Part shown: one piece after another, positions 60,494 to 64,000 of the stretch
Position numbering within the stretch: position 1 is the stretch's first letter
How the letters are laid out: each line of letters starts with the position of its first letter
From: CAIKMD01 sp963702925
GTDB taxonomy: Bacteria > Pseudomonadota > Alphaproteobacteria > ATCC43930 > CGMCC-115725
Assembly: GCA_963702925.1 (NCBI GenBank)
Contig: OY969771.1
Location: 1,364,001 to 1,428,000 of the forward strand
Direction: 5' to 3'
Length of the DNA stretch: 64,000 bases
Made by a program: the position numbers and the translations under genes
The notes under the pieces: generated by a model
The model's input: only the letters and a program-made list of their open reading frames with translations
The model's database searches: none
Told to the model about the DNA's origin: nothing

Positions 60494-61584
60494 CGCTCGA
60501 GCACCACCCCGGCCTCGCGCGCCCAACCGAGCGCGACTTTTTGGCCAAGCGCAAAGGGCGCATGCTCGCGCCGTTCGGTATTGGCCAAGGTTGCGCGCAC
60601 GATTTTGCCGCTGGCGAGCACGATCTCGACATCGGAGGCTTCGCCGCGATAGGCGACGCCCGTCACCGTGCCGCCCAACGCATTAGCCCAGCGCGGATCG
60701 GGCTCGACACGCAACGCGATCTTTTCCGGGCGCAACGCCAGCGCGATCTCGGTGCCGGGCGCGAGGCCGCGCTCATGGAACGCCAAAAGCGGCGTGCCGG
60801 TCTCGACGCAATCGAGCGAAAGAATCCCGCCCTCGGCGGCGGCGACGCGGGCCGAGAAAAGATTGACCGCGCCCAGGAACCCGGCGACGAAACGGTCGGC
60901 TGGCTGCTCATAGACCTGATCGGGTGCGCCCATCTGCACGATGCGTCCGCGATCCATGACGGCAAGGCGCGAGGCCATGCTCATCGCTTCCTCCTGGTCG
61001 TGTGTGACCATCAGGAAGGTGATGCCGACCCGCTGCTGGATGCGTACCAGCTCGAAGCGGGTTTCCTCGCGTAGCTTGCGGTCGAGCGCGGTGAGCGGCT
61101 CATCGAGGAGCAGGAGCTTGGGTTCCTGCACCAGCGCGCGGGCCAAGGCGACGCGTTGCTTCTCGCCGCCGGAAAGCTGATCGGGCTTGCGCCGCGCCAA
61201 GGGAGCAAGCTTGACGAGATCGAGCATCGCTTGAACGCGACGTTGGATCTCCGGCTTGGAGCAACGGTCCTGACGCAGGCCGAAGGCGATGTTGTCGGCG
61301 ACGCTCATATGCGGAAAGAGCGCATAGGACTGGAACATCATGTTCACGGGGCGGGCATAGGGCGGCACGCCCGCCATGTCTTGGCCGGCGATGAGAATGC
61401 GTCCCCGGTCAGGCTGCTCGAAGCCGGCGAGCATACGCAAGAGCGTGGTCTTGCCGCAGCCCGACGGCCCCAGCAAGGCGAAGAACTCGCCTTCGGCCAC
61501 GTCGAGCGACACTTCGTTGACCGCGGCCGCTTCCGCGTGAGGGTAGCGCTTCACCACCCGTTCGATGACAACGTGCGGCGCCAC
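60490..61584 (-). CDS. potG: Spermidine/putrescine ABC transporter ATP-binding protein PotG-like
   Basis: An ABC ATPase of about 364 residues with the OB-like (TOBE) C-terminal domain of the sugar/polyamine group. Walker A is GPSGCGKTT, signature LSGGEKQRVALARAL, Walker B LLLLDEPLTALD, switch histidine VTHDQEEA, and TOBE part LRPEKIALRVE. The start is uncertain. GTG 61584, four bases after the potF stop, gives a normal N-terminus (APHVVIERVVKRYP). ATG 61638 adds 18 atypical residues and overlaps potF by 50 bases. Confidence 0.94.
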   Translation of the reverse strand: MAPHVVIERVVKRYPHAEAAAVNEVSLDVAEGEFFALLGPSGCGKTTLLRMLAGFEQPDRGRILIAGQDMAGVPPYARPVNMMFQSYALFPHMSVADNIAFGLRQDRCSKPEIQRRVQAMLDLVKLAPLARRKPDQLSGGEKQRVALARALVQEPKLLLLDEPLTALDRKLREETRFELVRIQQRVGITFLMVTHDQEEAMSMASRLAVMDRGRIVQMGAPDQVYEQPADRFVAGFLGAVNLFSARVAAAEGGILSLDCVETGTPLLAFHERGLAPGTEIALALRPEKIALRVEPDPRWANALGGTVTGVAYRGEASDVEIVLASGKIVRATLANTERREHAPFALGQKVALGWAREAGVVLER

Positions 61585-61588
61585 CCGG

Positions 61589-62689
61589 TCAGGAGCCCGT
61601 CTTGATGCGCGTCCAGGCGCGGGTGCGAAGCCGCTCATATTGCGGCGTCACCGGCTTGTCGAAGAACAGCCGCGCGCGCACCTCTTGCGGCGGATAGACA
61701 TTGGGATCGGCGCTCAAGCTCGCATCGACCAGCTTGGTCGCAGCAAGATTTGGGTTGGCATAGGCAACCGCGTCGCTGATCGCAGCCGCCACCTCCGGGC
61801 GCAGAATATAATCGATGAATTGCAGCGCGTTGTCGGGATGGGGTGCGTCCGCCGGGATCGCCATCATGTCGATCCAGATCATCGCCCCCTCCTTGGGGAT
61901 GGTGTAGGCGATGTCGATGCCGTTCTTGGCGTCCTGCGCGCGGTTGCGCGCCTGCACGATGTCGCCCGAATAGCCCCAGGCGACGCACAGATCGCCATTG
62001 GCGAGATCGTTGATGTATTCGGAGGAATGGAATTTCCGGATATAGGGACGGATCGCCTGAATCACCGCGGCGGCGCGATCGAGATCGGCGGGATCGCGGC
62101 TCATCGGATCGCGCCCGAGATAGGCGAGCGCCGCGGGGAAAAGTTCCTGCGCGCTGTCCAAGAGCGAGATACCGCACGCGGCGAGCTTTTTCGCATTGGC
62201 CGGATCGAAGATCAGCGCCGAGCTGTCGGTCGGCGCGTGATCGCCGAGCGCCGCCTTCACCATGGCGCGGTTGTAGCCGAATCCGGTCGTGCCCCACATA
62301 TACGGCACGCCGTATAGATTGCCGGGATCGGCGTTTGCCGCAGCCGCGAGAATCTGGGGATCGAGATTGCCATAATTCTTGAGCGCCGCCTTGTCGATCT
62401 TGCGATAGACGCCCGAGGTGGCCTGGCGCGCGAGATAGGGCGCCGCCGAGGGCACGACCAGGTCATAGCCGGAATGGCCGGCCAAGAGCTTCGCCTCGAG
62501 CACTTCGTTGCTGTCATAGACGTCGTAATTGACTTTGATTCCGGTCTGCTTCGCGAAATCCGGGACAGTGTTCTCGGCGATGTAGTCGGACCAATTGTAG
62601 ATATTGAGCTGCTTCGCTTCCTGCGCCACGGCCACGCCGGAGGCGAGCAGCGTCAGAGCGAAGACGAAGGATGCGAGACGCGCGCTCAT
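61589..62689 (-). CDS. potF: Polyamine-binding periplasmic protein PotF-like
   Basis: A 366-residue extracellular solute-binding protein (family 1, PotD/PotF group). Signal peptide ARLASFVFALTLLASGVAVAQ is cleaved near AQEAKQ. The mature N-terminus KQLNIYNWSDYIAENTVPDF is a PotF hallmark, as are YDLVVPSAAPYLARQ, YGVPYMWGTTGFGYN and NGDLCVAWGYSGD. Acidic and aromatic residues for amine binding are plausible, but not verified. The ATG at 62689 overlaps the stop of the K+ channel gene (ATGA). Confidence 0.95.
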   Translation of the reverse strand: MSARLASFVFALTLLASGVAVAQEAKQLNIYNWSDYIAENTVPDFAKQTGIKVNYDVYDSNEVLEAKLLAGHSGYDLVVPSAAPYLARQATSGVYRKIDKAALKNYGNLDPQILAAAANADPGNLYGVPYMWGTTGFGYNRAMVKAALGDHAPTDSSALIFDPANAKKLAACGISLLDSAQELFPAALAYLGRDPMSRDPADLDRAAAVIQAIRPYIRKFHSSEYINDLANGDLCVAWGYSGDIVQARNRAQDAKNGIDIAYTIPKEGAMIWIDMMAIPADAPHPDNALQFIDYILRPEVAAAISDAVAYANPNLAATKLVDASLSADPNVYPPQEVRARLFFDKPVTPQYERLRTRAWTRIKTGS

Positions 62690-63597
62690 GCCTTCACCTT
62701 GTGCGCCACGGGGTGGAGCTCGATCGTGTCGTGAAAACGCCGGTAATCGACGCGCCGCCGACCGTCTTCGGTGCGACCCAATATGTCGGCGAAACGCCGG
62801 TTCCACAGGATCTCGTCCGCTGCATAGGAATGGCGCGCGTGAATCGTCTGCGACACGGTTTCGTCGATGCCGACGATCGCCACCACGATTTCGGCATGTT
62901 GATCGAGCAGGGTTTCATGGGTTTCTCCCGACAGCGGGCTGCGATCGTCGATCTTATGCATCACGGTCCAGGACAACGCGAACATCGGCGTGCGGGGACG
63001 TTCGACCTTCAGGTCGTGAAAGCGCCGCATCGCCATGCCTTCGCCGCTGACCTCGTCGCGCAGCAGCGCGACGCTCACCTGGGCTTCGAGGATTTGGTTG
63101 CGCCGCCGATTGGCGGCGCGGAACATCAAGGTCGGCACGCCATCATGCGCCGCGACGACCGCGACGGCGCTGAACAACACGCGCGCGGTCGGCCGCGAGA
63201 AGCGGGCGAAGACCAGGCCGGTCGCGACCGCGAGCACGGTCAGACCGAGCAGGACTTCGGCGGTGACGAGCAGATTGCCGTAGAGCGTCGCTGGCCGCAT
63301 TTCGCCATAGCCGATGGTCGCCGTGGTCTGGACGCTGAAGAAGAATGCATCGACCAGGGAATGCGGCTTGGCATTGGCGATGCTGCCATCCTGCAGCAGA
63401 TAAAGCCCGGCGAAGAGAAGATTGAAGACGAAATAGGCCGACGACAGCAGGACGAAAAGGCCCGACCAGGGCATTGTCAGAAGGCGATGATAGATGTCGA
63501 GCGGCCAATCGCCGCGCGGATGGATGAGTTCGACCTCGGCCAGCCCGCGCGGCGGGCTGGCCGCCTGCCGCTCCGGGCGTTTCCGCCCGCCCGTCAT
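62686..63597 (-). CDS. Inward-rectifier K+ channel, KirBac type
   Basis: A 303-residue channel subunit expected to form tetramers. Slide helix DWPLDIYHRLLTMPW (30-44), TM1 near 45-68, pore helix and selectivity filter TTATIGYGEM (filter TIGYG at 94-98) and TM2 near 107-132 (LLGLTVLAVATGLVFARFSRP). The cytoplasmic Kir beta domain occupies about 140-300 (GVPTLMFRAANRRRNQILEAQ, split here: LMFRAANRRRNQI). Eukaryotic Kir channels, and to a lesser degree KirBac, are blocked by intracellular polyamines. This gene is translationally coupled to potF of a polyamine importer, which suggests a functional link. All key channel elements are intact. Confidence 0.93.
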   Translation of the reverse strand: MTGGRKRPERQAASPPRGLAEVELIHPRGDWPLDIYHRLLTMPWSGLFVLLSSAYFVFNLLFAGLYLLQDGSIANAKPHSLVDAFFFSVQTTATIGYGEMRPATLYGNLLVTAEVLLGLTVLAVATGLVFARFSRPTARVLFSAVAVVAAHDGVPTLMFRAANRRRNQILEAQVSVALLRDEVSGEGMAMRRFHDLKVERPRTPMFALSWTVMHKIDDRSPLSGETHETLLDQHAEIVVAIVGIDETVSQTIHARHSYAADEILWNRRFADILGRTEDGRRRVDYRRFHDTIELHPVAHKVKA

Positions 63598-63661
63598 CGT
63601 GCCCCCCGGCGCCGGCGGCGCATGCCGGGCCGGTGGCGGAGGGACGTGCGGCGCAAGTTCG

Positions 63662-64000
63662 TCACTGCTGATGGGCGCGATTGAAGTCGAGCTCGTTCTT
63701 GGTCAACTGGAACCCGACGATCACGGTATAGACATTGCCGAGCTGCGGATTTTTCAAGGGCAGATGGGCGGTAACCTTCTCCGTGCTGCGGATGGTCGCG
63801 GCTTCGCCCGGAAAGTCGAGCCCGGCGATGAACTGCTCTTTGCCCAGGATGTTGCCGCTGTTGTCGGCGATCGCGACGAAATAGGGCAGATCGACATGCT
63901 TGATCGCGGGCCCGGTGCGCAGCGCCGCCATTTCGATCGACAGGAAAGTCGCGATACCGGCATCTTCCTTGTCGCAGGTCGAGAGCACCGACGCGATTCG
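63662..64000 (-). CDS. Conserved protein of unknown function, C-terminal part (cut by window edge)
   Basis: The frame is open from the right edge to the stop at 63662, giving about 112 residues with the N-terminus missing. Recognisable blocks are LSTCDKEDAGIATFLSIEMAA, HVDLPYFVAIADNSGNILGKE (in parts), FIAGLDFPGEAATI, TAHLPLKNPQLGNVYTVIVGFQ (in parts) and LTKNELDFNRAHQQ. It resembles a family of alphaproteobacterial lipoproteins of about 170 residues of unknown function, but the expected lipobox lies outside the window. A GTG at 63988 is an internal codon rather than the likely start. Confidence 0.65.
   Translation of the reverse strand, partial: RIASVLSTCDKEDAGIATFLSIEMAALRTGPAIKHVDLPYFVAIADNSGNILGKEQFIAGLDFPGEAATIRSTEKVTAHLPLKNPQLGNVYTVIVGFQLTKNELDFNRAHQQ

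Overview
The window is a gene-dense, high-GC (roughly 65 %) stretch of bacterial chromosome with no sign of plasmid, prophage or transposon. Several things point to an alphaproteobacterium, probably Rhodospirillales-like: the order uvrC-pgsA-mobB-moeA-moaD-moaE, a petABC cytochrome bc1 operon, a MarR/OmpR regulator pair like PetP/PetR, an L25 with an alanine-rich tail, a phasin, aerobic HemF, and intergenic palindromes of the GTCATG(CCGGG..)ATCCACG kind. I cannot name the genus. Most genes sit in tight runs joined by ATGA, GTGA or TAATG overlaps. Many real starts therefore lie well inside the longest open frame, and several are GTG or TTG.

Layout. 1-235: N-terminus of an aspartate aminotransferase (edge of window). 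504-8929: nucleotide excision repair (uvrB, uvrC), an SDR, pgsA, and molybdenum-cofactor genes mobB, moeA, moaD, moaE. 9073-10719: a YciI/DGPF protein with an ECF42-type sigma factor. 10716-14854: ilvE facing a MarR regulator, an OmpR-type response regulator, an EnvZ-like kinase and a stand-alone ATPase domain. 15097-18136: phasin, TetR, proC, YbjN and UbiK on the minus strand. 18214-27212: hldD, lgt, a MidA-type methyltransferase, pgeF, a lipoprotein, prs, rplY, pth, ychF and a dienelactone hydrolase. 27338-29327: methionine salvage (mtnA, mtnP). 30395-33103: petABC. 33252-38377: trmL, hemF, MFS, CCA-type nucleotidyltransferase, DUF6111, Nudix, DUF1285. 38415-46660: MoxR/DUF58/DUF4159/VWA-like cluster, then psd and pssA. 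46657-54663: flavin oxidoreductase, an orphan TRAP binding protein, prfC, two paralogous secreted proteins, an FAD monooxygenase and three proteins of unknown function. 54747-58189: an Mla/Pqi-type lipid transporter. 58301-58816: apt. 58788-63597: a polyamine ABC transporter (potFGHI) translationally coupled to an inward-rectifier K+ channel. 63662-64000: end of an unknown protein.

The genes are largely housekeeping (repair, cofactors, respiration, phospholipid synthesis, translation). The most interesting features are arrangements rather than unknown folds. They are the K+ channel fused into a polyamine transporter operon; an AT-rich intergenic region with DnaA-box-like motifs before uvrC; a phasin promoter bracketed by two near-identical TGC-rich 12-mers; a repeated pattern of -10-like hexamers about 6 bases before a start codon (apparent leaderless mRNAs); and intergenic repeats, one of which has become the end of the pth coding sequence.

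Only one stretch over 300 bases lacks a gene (3425-3807); it has its own entry. I saw no tRNA, rRNA, CRISPR array or insertion sequence. Promoter, operator and terminator calls are by eye.
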